From an uncultured Prevotellaceae bacterium (GTDB taxonomy: Bacteria; Bacteroidota; Bacteroidia; Bacteroidales; Bacteroidaceae), in assembly GCA_902783165.1 (NCBI GenBank), contig CACZPU010000136.1, positions 1-41,190 on the forward strand: DNA of 41,190 bases, written 5' to 3'. A program made the position numbers and the translations under genes. Under the pieces are notes generated by a model. The model saw only the letters and a list, made by a program, of their open reading frames with translations, had not been told where the DNA came from and ran no database searches. Position 1 is the stretch's first letter, and the number at the start of each line of letters is the position of its first letter. Below are positions 17,901-25,315 of this stretch, in pieces.

Positions 17901-19534
17901 AACTTGTCTCTCTCAACGGAGGAAGCAAGATAGTAGACATTCTTCATCATCAGGTCCCAGTTGCCTTGAGAAGGATTGTTGCTAGTATTCTTCAAAGACT
18001 TCACAAAAAGGGCCTTCGTCACATCGGTTATATCCGAAGCAAACTCACCCACCTGATACGTAATGCCACCGTAAGTGTATTCATATGCCACAGCCAACAC
18101 TTGGTCGGTTTGCATGGAAGTGTTCAAAGAAACATATCCCAACGAATGGTTCACCGAATACTCCGAACTATTTAACAATCGGGCACTCTCCAACTTCTCA
18201 TAATCTGTACCCCCCACAAAACCAGGGATGGCGTCGAGAATAGTGCTGGTCTGGTCAATGTCACGAGCTGCAGCATAGCTGTTAACCATTTCATAGTATT
18301 CGCCGTTGGCACCATTGCTTGGAACAGGCGACCCGGTCAGTCCCCACATGGAATTGGAAACCTCTTCGTTCTCTCCCAAGTCGGTCAGCGCAATGATGTT
18401 TCGAGTGTTGGATGTATTTTCCGACTTGTTGGTCACCCAGATTTCCACGCGGTTGATAGTCACACCCGTTGTGATATTGGGCAGCGTCTTCATGGCGTTG
18501 TCGTAGCGGCTACGGAAATACTGGGAAAGGAAGAAATGGCGGTTCTCTTCATAGTTGGCGACATCTATCTCGAAGGGGGTGGTGTGAGCGCCGCCTTTAG
18601 TCGAAACGCTTGAACTCGACGATTTCTTTTGAGACAATACCGTTTGCAGCTTCAGTTTTCCGAACTGCAAGTCGGTGCGGATACCAAACAACTGCGATGC
18701 TCCACTTACAAGCGAGGAATTACTAGGGAAGGAGACATTACCGGCCTCTACCAACTTAATGATTTCATCTTCTTTTCCGTCGTATTTCAGTTTTAAGTTC
18801 TGTGTGTCGAAGTCAAAGGTGGCATCGGTGTTGTAGTTCAGGTTCATGTTTACCTTGTCACCCACCTTACCGTTTACGCTGAGATTGATTTTCTCATCGA
18901 AATTCATGTTCGTGGTTTTGCGGTTGCGAATGGGCAGCGACGGATTGTCGATGTTCTTCAGCGTGGCTCCGAACTTCAACTCGGCAGTTCCTTGGGTCTT
19001 CACGCGCACACCGCCTGGACCGAAAATCTTCTCAGCCGGGCCCAAGTCGAAATGCATGTCGGCAAAGGAAAACTTCTCTTTTTCTTTCTCCTTGTAAATC
19101 TCGTTGTTTTTTTCACGATAGAACTGGTGGCGCAACTTCATTTCAGTCCATTTGCCAAACTCCTCGGAAGTCATCATAATGGGCGTGCCGACATAGTAGT
19201 CGCCCATTTTTGAACCAACGATATAGGTGTCGAGTGTATCGTTATAGACTACATCCTGGCTTAAATTCGATGGCATGCGGAGGTCGACCATTCCCGGTTT
19301 CAGGTCGTCCATCACAATTGGCTGTGTGCGCTGTATCTTCCAGCGAGGATGAAGCAACGAGTCGGGAATGCTGTCTTCGTTGGCTAATACGGGCTGAGCC
19401 GTAATAGAATCCTTGGCGGCCGTCTTTTGCTGACGTCGATTTGTACGATTGTCCTGAAGCAAGGGTGCAGCAGTCATGGCGAGTACACTCATGCCCACCA
19501 ACCACATTGCCACAATATGCTTCAGCTTTCTCAT
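11972..19534 (-). CDS. sprA: SprA/Sov outer-membrane translocon of the type IX secretion system, 2520 aa
   Basis: SprA is the giant outer-membrane beta-barrel channel through which type IX cargo leaves the cell. The N-terminus has a signal peptide (LKHIVAMWLVGMSVLAMTAA), followed by a long series of beta-rich segments with repeated aromatic and polar strands. The C-terminus ends in strand-like RDFGLSLKFSLTR, as outer-membrane barrels do. Length, the DLRMPSNLSQDVVYN region and the LKFGATLKNIDNPSLPIRNRKT region match the SprA family. A basic low-complexity linker lies at about residues 1912-1954. The start is the ATG at 19532-19534, rather than the adjacent upstream TTG. It begins 32 bases after ruvA. 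No other type IX components (PorV, PorK-N, PorU) are in this window. Confidence 0.95.
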   Translation of the reverse strand: MRKLKHIVAMWLVGMSVLAMTAAPLLQDNRTNRRQQKTAAKDSITAQPVLANEDSIPDSLLHPRWKIQRTQPIVMDDLKPGMVDLRMPSNLSQDVVYNDTLDTYIVGSKMGDYYVGTPIMMTSEEFGKWTEMKLRHQFYREKNNEIYKEKEKEKFSFADMHFDLGPAEKIFGPGGVRVKTQGTAELKFGATLKNIDNPSLPIRNRKTTNMNFDEKINLSVNGKVGDKVNMNLNYNTDATFDFDTQNLKLKYDGKEDEIIKLVEAGNVSFPSNSSLVSGASQLFGIRTDLQFGKLKLQTVLSQKKSSSSSVSTKGGAHTTPFEIDVANYEENRHFFLSQYFRSRYDNAMKTLPNITTGVTINRVEIWVTNKSENTSNTRNIIALTDLGENEEVSNSMWGLTGSPVPSNGANGEYYEMVNSYAAARDIDQTSTILDAIPGFVGGTDYEKLESARLLNSSEYSVNHSLGYVSLNTSMQTDQVLAVAYEYTYGGITYQVGEFASDITDVTKALFVKSLKNTSNNPSQGNWDLMMKNVYYLASSVERDKFRLDVKFQSDTAGVYLTYIPEPQVKDQMLIKLLGADRLDNNMKAHSNGYFDFVEGFTVSNGRVFLPQAEPFGEYLYKALVSKGVPTNVAEKYCFRELYDSTKTIAKQIAEKDKYILSGQYRGTSSKVIPLGAYNVPQGSVVVTAGGVRLTEGSDYSVNYSAGEVTILNQSIIDAETEVRASFESNTDYGQQRKTMYGLNWQYDFTKDFQLSGTFQHLSEQALTTKVTMGSEPLNNTLWGVNLNWRKESQWITNILDKLPGLHCTAPSSISFTGEFAHLIAGQSHGTQDNASYLDDFENTKSTIDVSTPTSWTISSVPTMFPEYRDKTSVTSGFNRSLLAWYTIDPLFTRRSSSLTPSHIKSDLNQLSNWYVREIYVNELYPNRDQASYSGSTNTLPVLNLAYYPSERGPYNLNTDLRQDGTLNNPLNKWGGMMRKLDTSDFEAANIEYIEFWMLDPFIYSSKESDAHEYGGDFYINLGEISEDILRDGKKFYESGMSVDGSNSYTTTQWGKVPTQSNVKYAFATTSGSRELQDVGFNGLLNSEEREFGVYREYLDAIRGKVSQSVMDSIANDPANDDYHYFRGSDFDQIEAPVLQRYKRINMPQGNSPENNNSIENYSTAYKSTPDVEDINQDFTLNEYEKYFQYHVSIRPEDLVVGNNFIVDKREDSRKLRNGDTETATWYQFRIPLKEYEERVGAINDFTSVRFMRMFLTNFKKPVILRFGSFDLVRGEWRVYEQSLNNGGAESGSMAVSAVNIEENNDKEPVNYVLPPGIRRDQDPQQRQLVESNEQALDIVVTNLSSGESKAVYRNTNVDLRQYKRIQMFVHANIMQQNITNLQDNQLAVFIRLGSDYKSNYYEYEIPLKLTEPRNNYNRFSSADCLAVWPAENMLDIPLSAFTNLKKERNRARVNGLASFNHVYSAYLDDKPNNKLSIVGNPSLGEIKTMIIGVRNLSGEIKSGEVWVNELRLKEYNNEGGWAAQGALNMQLSDVANVNMSGRYTSEGYGGLEQGVSQRSTDNFGSYSATTSVELGKFFPNKARVSAPLYYSVTKEKSSPKYNPFDTDMLLKDALETTANRHERDSIESIAVKKTTSTNFSLSNVRVGITTKRHPMPYDPGNFSFTYSHSHRNTTGETTVYENDDQWQGSLSYNYTPVYKTFEPFKKLFAKNKSKWFDILKRFGLNWLPQNITFNSDIVRKYYELQERDLESLDNSALPLTFSEQFLWNRDFSLRWDLTRNLHMNFNSATHAQVEEPYTPINKDLYPTYYEAWKDSVWTSLKHMGTPLDYSQNFNASYQLPLNLIPIFDWINGDASYSSTYTWQRGTDLEDGTSLGNVISNNRQLSFKGSFSLERLYNHIPFLKKTNERFNKSQRYNPEAEKRKRAAARQQQRKGSPTQAKTNEQKNLPKNKQSFEKEITLLPDTTITVSHGKNSRRLIVGGKTPEGKSFELKYKVLDNNKIRILTKVDSATKVKITVAAKEPNDNKGWYKTAQVIARGLMLVRNVSFSYQNHRTLSIPGFLPSVGDMFGQRRGDIMSPGLDFAFGFAGDNYLNKAAENGWLLMADNVSTPASTNLSEDFQLRMTLEPVRNFTIDLNASRAESRAKRIQYMYSGMPTTQSGTFTMTTISLGSALEGMGNANNGYHSASFERFCNSLEVFRQRVESQYANAVYPSGSRLEGKNFDAANGGVNKYSADVMVPAFLATYTSMGGSGLDIFPALSRILPNWSLRYSGLSQLPWLRDHFKSVNINHAYKSVFAVGSYSTYSTFMEYMNGLGFINDQTTGNPIPNTMFNVSTVSINEAFSPLLGIDVTLLNNMTCKLEYRTTRVLNLSMTSIQINESSSRDWVIGLGYKINDFNFSSLMGGKKKVAPRKSGASGNAKQQTQNNASKKSNVNHDLNLRLDLSYRRQASIVRDIASMTSTASGGNSAFKLAFSADYTLSRLLTMSFYYDRQTNTPLLSSSSYPTTTRDFGLSLKFSLTR

Positions 19535-19566
19535 CAACTATTCGTAAAAAAATGCCCGCACACGTC

Positions 19567-20172
19567 TCACTTTATCTGTTTTAATGCCAATTTCACCACC
19601 TGTTCTACCGGTAGGTCGGGTTGTGCTTTCAATATTGCTACAACCACTTTGGCCGAAGGAGCTGGAGAGAATCCAAGCATAGTGAGAGCGCCCACGGCCT
19701 CGTCCTTCACACTGTTGTTCACCAAAGCTGCGTCGTTACCAGCGTTAGAAGGCAATTCTGAAGCGATTCCGCTGCTCACAATCTTGTCTTTCAAGTCTAC
19801 GATGATACGCTGTGCCGTACGCAATCCTATACCCTTCACGCTCTTCAACACACGCTCGTTGCCAGTGGAAATCACATTGCAAACCTCTGCCACCGTCATT
19901 TCCGACAGTATCATGCGTGCCGTGTTTGCCCCGACACCAGAAACCGTAATCAGAAGCAAGAACATGTCCCGTTCCTGCTTTGTGGCGAAGCCAAAGAGCA
20001 CATAGGCATCCTCACGTATGGCCTCATAAACCCAGAGGCGCACATCCTTATTTCCTTGGATTGCCGTATAGGTGTTCAACGAAATATTCATACCATAGCC
20101 CACCCCATGGGCATCAATCACAGCATAAGCAGGGGTAACTTCCGCAAGTTCACCCTTCACATATTCTATCAT
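19567..20172 (-). CDS. ruvA: Holliday junction branch migration protein RuvA, 201 aa
   Basis: RuvA is the tetrameric junction-binding subunit that loads RuvB rings for branch migration. The N-terminal OB-fold begins [12 protein letters not shown], and YGFA-like [14 protein letters not shown] ends that domain. Two helix-hairpin-helix motifs follow: [15 protein letters not shown] at about 73-87 and [20 protein letters not shown] at about 109-128. A flexible linker and the C-terminal RuvB-binding helices ([13 protein letters not shown]) complete the protein. The length is normal. sprA starts 32 bases downstream, so the two are almost certainly cotranscribed. No consensus -7 element is obvious immediately upstream. 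Confidence 0.97.
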   Translation of the reverse strand: MIEYVKGELAEVTPAYAVIDAHGVGYGMNISLNTYTAIQGNKDVRLWVYEAIREDAYVLFGFATKQERDMFLLLITVSGVGANTARMILSEMTVAEVCNVISTGNERVLKSVKGIGLRTAQRIIVDLKDKIVSSGIASELPSNAGNDAALVNNSVKDEAVGALTMLGFSPAPSAKVVVAILKAQPDLPVEQVVKLALKQIK

Positions 20173-20289
20173 TATCTAAATAATTAATGTATATATACTT
20201 TGTTTAAACGCTGATTTGCACGGAATATTGTACGGGCAACGTTAAAACTGTCAATTTAGGATTGGTATGTTTTTAATAAGGTTAAAAAA

Positions 20290-20328
20290 GTCTACACGGC
20301 GTAGAGTATTTATCCACGCCATGTAGAC
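20290..20328 (-). terminator. Terminator of the pepO-like gene
   Basis: The arms 20290-20302 and 20316-20328 pair at 12 of 13 positions with a 13-base loop. On the minus strand the hairpin is followed by CTTTTTTAAC. It lies 96 bases beyond the pepO stop and before ruvA. Confidence 0.75.
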
Positions 20329-20423
20329 GATTTTAAAAAGCCATGGAATAATTCTTATAAAAAGAAGGAACCGAGGGGATGGGAGAGCATCCCCAGCATT
20401 CCATATGCTATCGGAAAGATATT

Positions 20424-22448
20424 TTACCAGATATGAGCTCGCTTCTTTTTTGGTATGAACAGCTTGTCACTCTTCTTGATCTTGAAGGCATCATACCAAG
20501 CATCGATGTGAGGCAAAGCTGCATTCACACGTGCATGGTTTGGCGAATGGGTGTCAACAGTAATGAGATACTCCACATATTCCGGACGAGCATTGCCGGC
20601 CCATACGCGAGCCCAGCTCAAGAAGAAGCGCTGCTCGGGTGTGAAACCGTCGATGACACCAAGCGGTTTCTCCATCATAGAGTTCTGCAAAGCACGGAAA
20701 GCAACGTTCAATCCTCCATTGTCACCGATATTCTCACCAAGTGTCTGCTTGCCATTGATGAACTTGCCAGGCACTGCCTCGAACTTTCCAAAGTGATTCT
20801 CAAGAACCTTGGTACGCTCATTGTAGTTCTTCTTATCAAGGTCTGTCCACCAATTGCGCTGGTTGCCTGTCTTGTCGAACTGAGAGCCTTGATCATCAAA
20901 GCCGTGGCTCATTTCATGTCCAATCACACCACCAATGGCTCCATAGTTGACAGCATCGTCTGCATTGGGGTCAAAGAACGGCGGTTGAAGGATGGCTGCA
21001 GGGAAACATATTTCGTTGGTAGTGGGCATATAGTAGGCGTTGATGGTTTGTGGTGTCATCATCCATTCTGATTTGTCCACAGGCTTGTTTACCTTGCGGT
21101 TCAAAACATCAAGTGTCATGAACTCGGAGATATTCTGCAGGTTCTCATAGAGCGAAAGCTGCTCGTCCACTTGAAGGCCGCTATAGTCTTTCCATTTGTC
21201 AGGATAGCCAATCTTAATAATGAAATTGTCAAGTTTGTCTTTGGCCTGTGCCTTGGTTTCTGCACTCATCCAAGTGGCCTCCTCTATACGCTGGGCCAAT
21301 GCTTTCTGAAGATTGCGCACCAATTGGAGCATCTGCTGCTTGCTGCTCTCTGGGAAATACTTCTCCACATAGAGTTTACCAATGGCCTCGCCCATCACAT
21401 TGCTTACCAAGCTCACTGCACGCTTCCAGCGAGGACGGTCTTGCTGAACTCCATTCATCACCTGGCTCAACTTGAAAGCCTCGCTGCGGAACTCATCGCT
21501 CAGCTGACTGGATGCACCTGCAATGACCTTGATTTCTGCATAAGCCTTCAAGTTGTCGAGCGAAGTCTCGGCAAGAATCTTCTCCACCTCATGGATTGGT
21601 TCTGGTTGACCTACATCAACCAAGTCGAAGGCTGGGAAACCGCTGATGAGGAACACATTCCCCCAGTCAATACCAGGGAATTCCTCAACCAACTGAGTAT
21701 ACGGCATCTTATGGTAGTTATTGTCAAGGTCGCGCATTTGAACACGGCTATAGCTAACTTTTGCTATGCGGTTCTCTATTGCCATCACGGCCTGCATTTT
21801 CTTTTCTGCTGTGACCTCATCGTTGCCAACAAGTTTGAAAAGGTTTTTCATATAATTCTTATACGCATCGCGAATACGAACCGTTTGGGCATCGTCGTTC
21901 ACATAGTAGTCGCGCGTGCCTAAACCCAAACCGCCCTGACCCACACTTACCAGGTTCATGCCAGCATTGCGCATGTCAGCGCCGACACCGATGCCGAACA
22001 TCATCGTGCTTTCACCGCGACGGTCTAGCTGAGCTGTCACCAACTGATATTCCTTGCGTGTTTTGATTGCAGCAATCTTTGCCAAAGTTGGTTTAATGGG
22101 ACTGCAACCTTCTTTGTTAAGACGCACGCTGTCCATCATCAAGCGGTAGAGACTGCCTATTTTCTGGCCAAGAGTGCCCTTGGGTTGCTTGCCGTCGGCA
22201 TACTGTAGGATGAGTTCCTGTATGCGAAGTTCGTTCTGGTCGCTCAGGTCAACAAATGAACCATTTGAAACATGCTCTGCGTCAAGTGGATGAGTGGCAA
22301 GCCAACCACCTGCTGCATAATGATAAAAATCGTTACCCGGACGCACAGAGGTGTCAAGATTGTTCTTGTCAATTCCCGTGTAACTGCCTTGTGCCCATGC
22401 GGAAGATGCCGCAAACGCCAAAGCTACTGCTAAAAACTTTGTTTTCAT
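20424..22448 (-). CDS. pepO: M13-family zinc metallopeptidase (PepO/neprilysin type), exported, 674 aa
   Basis: This gluzincin endopeptidase cleaves short peptides. The N-terminus is a signal peptide (KFLAVALAFAASSAWA before Q). The zinc motif is HEMSH in GVIGHEMSHGFDDQG, around residue 511. The third ligand Glu is in ENIGDNGGL, about 60 residues later. The substrate-binding NAYYMP block precedes them, as in neprilysin. The protein ends in IW, like other bacterial members. The length is typical. I chose the ATG at 22446-22448, which starts the signal peptide; longer in-frame starts overlap the MATE gene. It lies 35 bases downstream of the MATE gene on the same strand, so cotranscription is likely, and it has its own terminator at 20290-20328. 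Confidence 0.95.
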   Translation of the reverse strand: MKTKFLAVALAFAASSAWAQGSYTGIDKNNLDTSVRPGNDFYHYAAGGWLATHPLDAEHVSNGSFVDLSDQNELRIQELILQYADGKQPKGTLGQKIGSLYRLMMDSVRLNKEGCSPIKPTLAKIAAIKTRKEYQLVTAQLDRRGESTMMFGIGVGADMRNAGMNLVSVGQGGLGLGTRDYYVNDDAQTVRIRDAYKNYMKNLFKLVGNDEVTAEKKMQAVMAIENRIAKVSYSRVQMRDLDNNYHKMPYTQLVEEFPGIDWGNVFLISGFPAFDLVDVGQPEPIHEVEKILAETSLDNLKAYAEIKVIAGASSQLSDEFRSEAFKLSQVMNGVQQDRPRWKRAVSLVSNVMGEAIGKLYVEKYFPESSKQQMLQLVRNLQKALAQRIEEATWMSAETKAQAKDKLDNFIIKIGYPDKWKDYSGLQVDEQLSLYENLQNISEFMTLDVLNRKVNKPVDKSEWMMTPQTINAYYMPTTNEICFPAAILQPPFFDPNADDAVNYGAIGGVIGHEMSHGFDDQGSQFDKTGNQRNWWTDLDKKNYNERTKVLENHFGKFEAVPGKFINGKQTLGENIGDNGGLNVAFRALQNSMMEKPLGVIDGFTPEQRFFLSWARVWAGNARPEYVEYLITVDTHSPNHARVNAALPHIDAWYDAFKIKKSDKLFIPKKKRAHIW

Positions 22449-22483
22449 CTTGTTGTTTTTTAATAATATAAAGTTGAACAATT

Positions 22484-23860
22484 TCATTTCATGCTCTTCA
22501 TCCATTTCCCGCTGAACATACGCCACAAGAAAATGACGCCACGGAATATCAATTCGATGGCCATGGCCGTCCACACGCCACGCAGACCATAGTCTTTTGC
22601 AAGCAATGCAGCCAAAGTAAGACGCACCAGCCACATAGAACCTAGGTTCATCACTGCTGGTTTTAATGTGTCACCAGCTCCAACAAACACGCTATAGCAC
22701 ACGATGGAAGCCGCAAACATAGGTTCAGCAAAGGCTTCTATACGCAAAACGGAGGCGCCAAGGTCTATGATTTCCTGAACTGGTGACATCAATGCCATCA
22801 GTTCTGGGGCCAACACATACATCACTGCACCCATCAAGGCCATCACTATCATTCCAGAATAAACCGACATGCGGGCGAAGCTCTTGCAAAGATCCAAACG
22901 TGAGGCACCCATACTTTGGCCTATCAAAGTGGTGGCGGCCTCACCGATTCCATAGCCAGGCATATAGCAAAGACTCTCTGCCGTAATGGCGAATGTGTTT
23001 GCTGCAATAGAAATGTTGCCTAATGGTGCGACAATCATCGTACTTACTATCTGTGCTCCACTCATCAAAATGCTCTGTACGGCCATGGGGGCACCTATTT
23101 TCAAGGCATTTCTCAGATAGTCCCAACAGAAAGAAAATTTCTCTGCCACACGATACAACGACAGTATTTCGCTTCGGCAAATAGCATAATATGCTTGTAC
23201 GCAACCGCCAATGATTATTGCCAGTCCTGTTCCCATAGCTACGCCCAACACCCCAAGATGGAATACGAAAATGAAGATAAAGTTGAATGTAACGTCCATG
23301 ACACACATGGCAATGCTCATCATGCTGGGTATGCGCATGTTACCGGAGCATTTCAGCATTGCACCTGATAAATTGGAGAGCTGAAAAAAAGGCATGACAA
23401 GCATAAAAATGCCAAAATAGATGGTCGCATCTGAAGCAATATCATCGCCTCCACCTAACCAAAACGGAAGTTGACGAGAAATGAGCAAGCCTGTGCAGCC
23501 GACAACCATGCTGAAAATAAAAGTACAAAGCAAGGCATGACGGAATACGGCGCGCGCTTTGGAAAAATCATTTGCTCCAATGAAATGAGCCACTTGTACT
23601 GAAAAACCCATAGAGGCAGCACTTGTCATACTTCCACAAAGCCATGTGGACGATTCTACTAAACCACAAGCAGCAGCAGCCTCCACACTAATACGCCCCA
23701 CCATGGCCTGGTCAATGAAAAACATCATTACGCTAGTGATTTGGGCCAAAATGGAAGGTATACTCAACTGGTAAATCAAGTTGAGCTTTTGGCTATTCGT
23801 CATAGGTTTTCCATAACGAATCAGCTCTAACAACTCTGAACTCTTTTTGGATCCACCCAT
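22484..23860 (-). CDS. MATE-family multidrug/organic cation exporter, 458 aa
   Basis: This inner-membrane antiporter is expected to expel drugs or metabolites in exchange for Na+ or H+. It has about twelve hydrophobic segments in two homologous halves. The N-terminal SIPSILAQITSVMMFFIDQAMVGRI block is diagnostic of MATE, and the equivalent block in the second half (GAPMAVQSILMSGAQIVSTM) is also clear. The ATG at 23858-23860 precedes a basic cytoplasmic stretch with LLELIRYGKPMTNSQ, common in Bacteroidetes homologues. The -7 element lies only 8 bases upstream, which implies an almost leaderless mRNA unless translation starts at the internal ATG at 23803. It is probably cotranscribed with pepO. 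The substrate is unknown. Confidence 0.92.
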   Translation of the reverse strand: MGGSKKSSELLELIRYGKPMTNSQKLNLIYQLSIPSILAQITSVMMFFIDQAMVGRISVEAAAACGLVESSTWLCGSMTSAASMGFSVQVAHFIGANDFSKARAVFRHALLCTFIFSMVVGCTGLLISRQLPFWLGGGDDIASDATIYFGIFMLVMPFFQLSNLSGAMLKCSGNMRIPSMMSIAMCVMDVTFNFIFIFVFHLGVLGVAMGTGLAIIIGGCVQAYYAICRSEILSLYRVAEKFSFCWDYLRNALKIGAPMAVQSILMSGAQIVSTMIVAPLGNISIAANTFAITAESLCYMPGYGIGEAATTLIGQSMGASRLDLCKSFARMSVYSGMIVMALMGAVMYVLAPELMALMSPVQEIIDLGASVLRIEAFAEPMFAASIVCYSVFVGAGDTLKPAVMNLGSMWLVRLTLAALLAKDYGLRGVWTAMAIELIFRGVIFLWRMFSGKWMKSMK

Positions 23861-23868
23861 AAGAATTG

Positions 23869-23876
23869 CAAAGATA
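23869..23876 (-). promoter_or_regulatory. -7 element of the MATE gene
   Basis: TATCTTTG on the minus strand matches the -7 consensus. The transcript should start near 23862, two bases before the predicted ATG. No TTTG is found at the ideal -33 spacing. Confidence 0.5.
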
Positions 23877-24495
23877 CGAAAAAAATAATAGCAGAATATG
23901 ATTTTTATTGTTAATGTAATCAAAAACAAATAAAATCTGTCATTTGAAGTAGATGATACAGAATCATTTGTATTGCTTGTTCTTTGTCAAAAAACATTAG
24001 AAAAGAAACCACAAAAAATGGCTGCCTTACGACAGCCAAATGTTTATTACTATTCTGAAAACTTTCTCTTAAACCGTTTAAGGATGGAACTTATGATTAT
24101 TATTTTGACTATTTTCCATCCATTTGCCTGTTATTGCAAATACTGCAAATAGGGCACATAATGTAGGAATGCTCATAAATATATCCTGATATATTATTCA
24201 ACAATTTTGTTTTATACACCTTCACAGGGGTATCGTTTCCTTAACAACAATCTTTTTTACCTTACTAATACGCTATCTACTTCTTACCTTAAAAAATTAT
24301 TAACCCATAAAACCTCATCAAACTCAATATCTTAATGATTCTATTCACTATGCAAAACTACAATTGTTTTCGCACACAGCAATGGTTTACACCATAATTA
24401 TTTCTTTAATTCAAAGAATTCTTGACATAAATCAAGTCAAAAGAGGTCGGTAAGAATCAGCAACACTTGACAATACACATTGTTCGGGAATTGAA
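23877..24495. other. AT-rich intergenic region (about 620 bases)
   Basis: No gene-sized open frame with protein-like content is found on either strand. The region contains the terminator-like hairpin at 24013-24038, a tandem pair of GCAAATA around 24135-24150, and an FNR/CRP-like palindrome at 24422-24435. It is the longest apparently gene-free stretch in the window. Confidence 0.6.
24013..24038 (-). terminator. Terminator-like hairpin in the long intergenic region
   Basis: TGGCTG (24019-24024) pairs with CAGCCA (24033-24038) across an 8-base loop. On the minus strand it is followed by TTTTTTG. It is about 460 bases past the FKBP gene, so the minus-strand transcript would need a long 3' tail, or a small RNA may end here. 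Confidence 0.5.
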
Positions 24496-25194
24496 TCAAT
24501 ATGCCTTTTCATCATAAAAAGCAACAGAGGACTTTGAATTCCACGATGGTATTTCGGCGCCTGGATGGAAGTAAGCAACCAGCGAGATATCGAAAATCAA
24601 GAGAGTAGAACCTTTATAGCTGTACTTAACACCACCCGATGATGTTGTTGTGTCGTTCAAACCATAAGCCAGCATATAAGGAACATACACTCTCCATCGA
24701 TCACCTATATGCATATTCATCAAGGCCGTGGTGAATCCGTCAACCAATCTGTTTACGACAAACGATGTTGGCTTTAGCAATTTAGGTTCGTACGCGCCTG
24801 TATACGATTGGTCAAAAACATAGCCTTCAGGGTAATGTGCAGTAGGAATGTATCTGCCACGATAATGCACCATCACAGAATCTGTATAGAGCGGGCTTCC
24901 GCTGCCATGTCCTTCTTCAATAACCTGCACCACAATGTAATCGTCAGGCTTGGAGGCCATGTCTTCGTTAAGCGACCAATTTCTGATGATTTTCCATTCA
25001 GCACTTCCCTTTGCTATGGCATCTTTTGCTTGATTGTACACATTATTAAAATAGGCGTCGTTACGTTCTTTCCAATTGGCATATTCATCCTCATTCTCAT
25101 CACTTTCACTACAAGCAGCAAAAGACAAAGAGAAAAGAACACATATAACGAAAAGGTACAGTTTATTTACCTTATCTATCAATGGCTTTTTCAT
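24496..25194 (-). CDS. FKBP-type peptidyl-prolyl isomerase lipoprotein, 232 aa
   Basis: This is a proline isomerase anchored as a lipoprotein in the envelope. Residues 1-27 form a lipoprotein signal, with lipobox FAAC and lipidated Cys28. The next residues (SESDENEDEY) are strongly acidic, like lipoprotein export signals that send Bacteroidetes lipoproteins to the cell surface. The FKBP domain spans roughly 100-220: DSVMVHYRGRY, a GYVFDQSY variant of the usual FDSS, LVDGFTTALMNMHIGDRWRVYVPYMLAYG, and a final LLIFDISLVAY. The domain lacks some canonical active-site residues but keeps the fold-defining motifs. It follows glyS by 121 bases with no clear promoter between, so read-through is plausible. 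Start is the ATG at 25192-25194. Confidence 0.9.
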   Translation of the reverse strand: MKKPLIDKVNKLYLFVICVLFSLSFAACSESDENEDEYANWKERNDAYFNNVYNQAKDAIAKGSAEWKIIRNWSLNEDMASKPDDYIVVQVIEEGHGSGSPLYTDSVMVHYRGRYIPTAHYPEGYVFDQSYTGAYEPKLLKPTSFVVNRLVDGFTTALMNMHIGDRWRVYVPYMLAYGLNDTTTSSGGVKYSYKGSTLLIFDISLVAYFHPGAEIPSWNSKSSVAFYDEKAY

Positions 25195-25315
25195 TCTTTC
25201 AACAACCACTTTATTTAAACTATTCGTTTTATTCCAATAGCCAGGTATTAAGTCTTAATTATTATAAATCAATGTTTTGCTATTTATGACTCTAGGACAT
25301 TAGAAAAACAAATCA

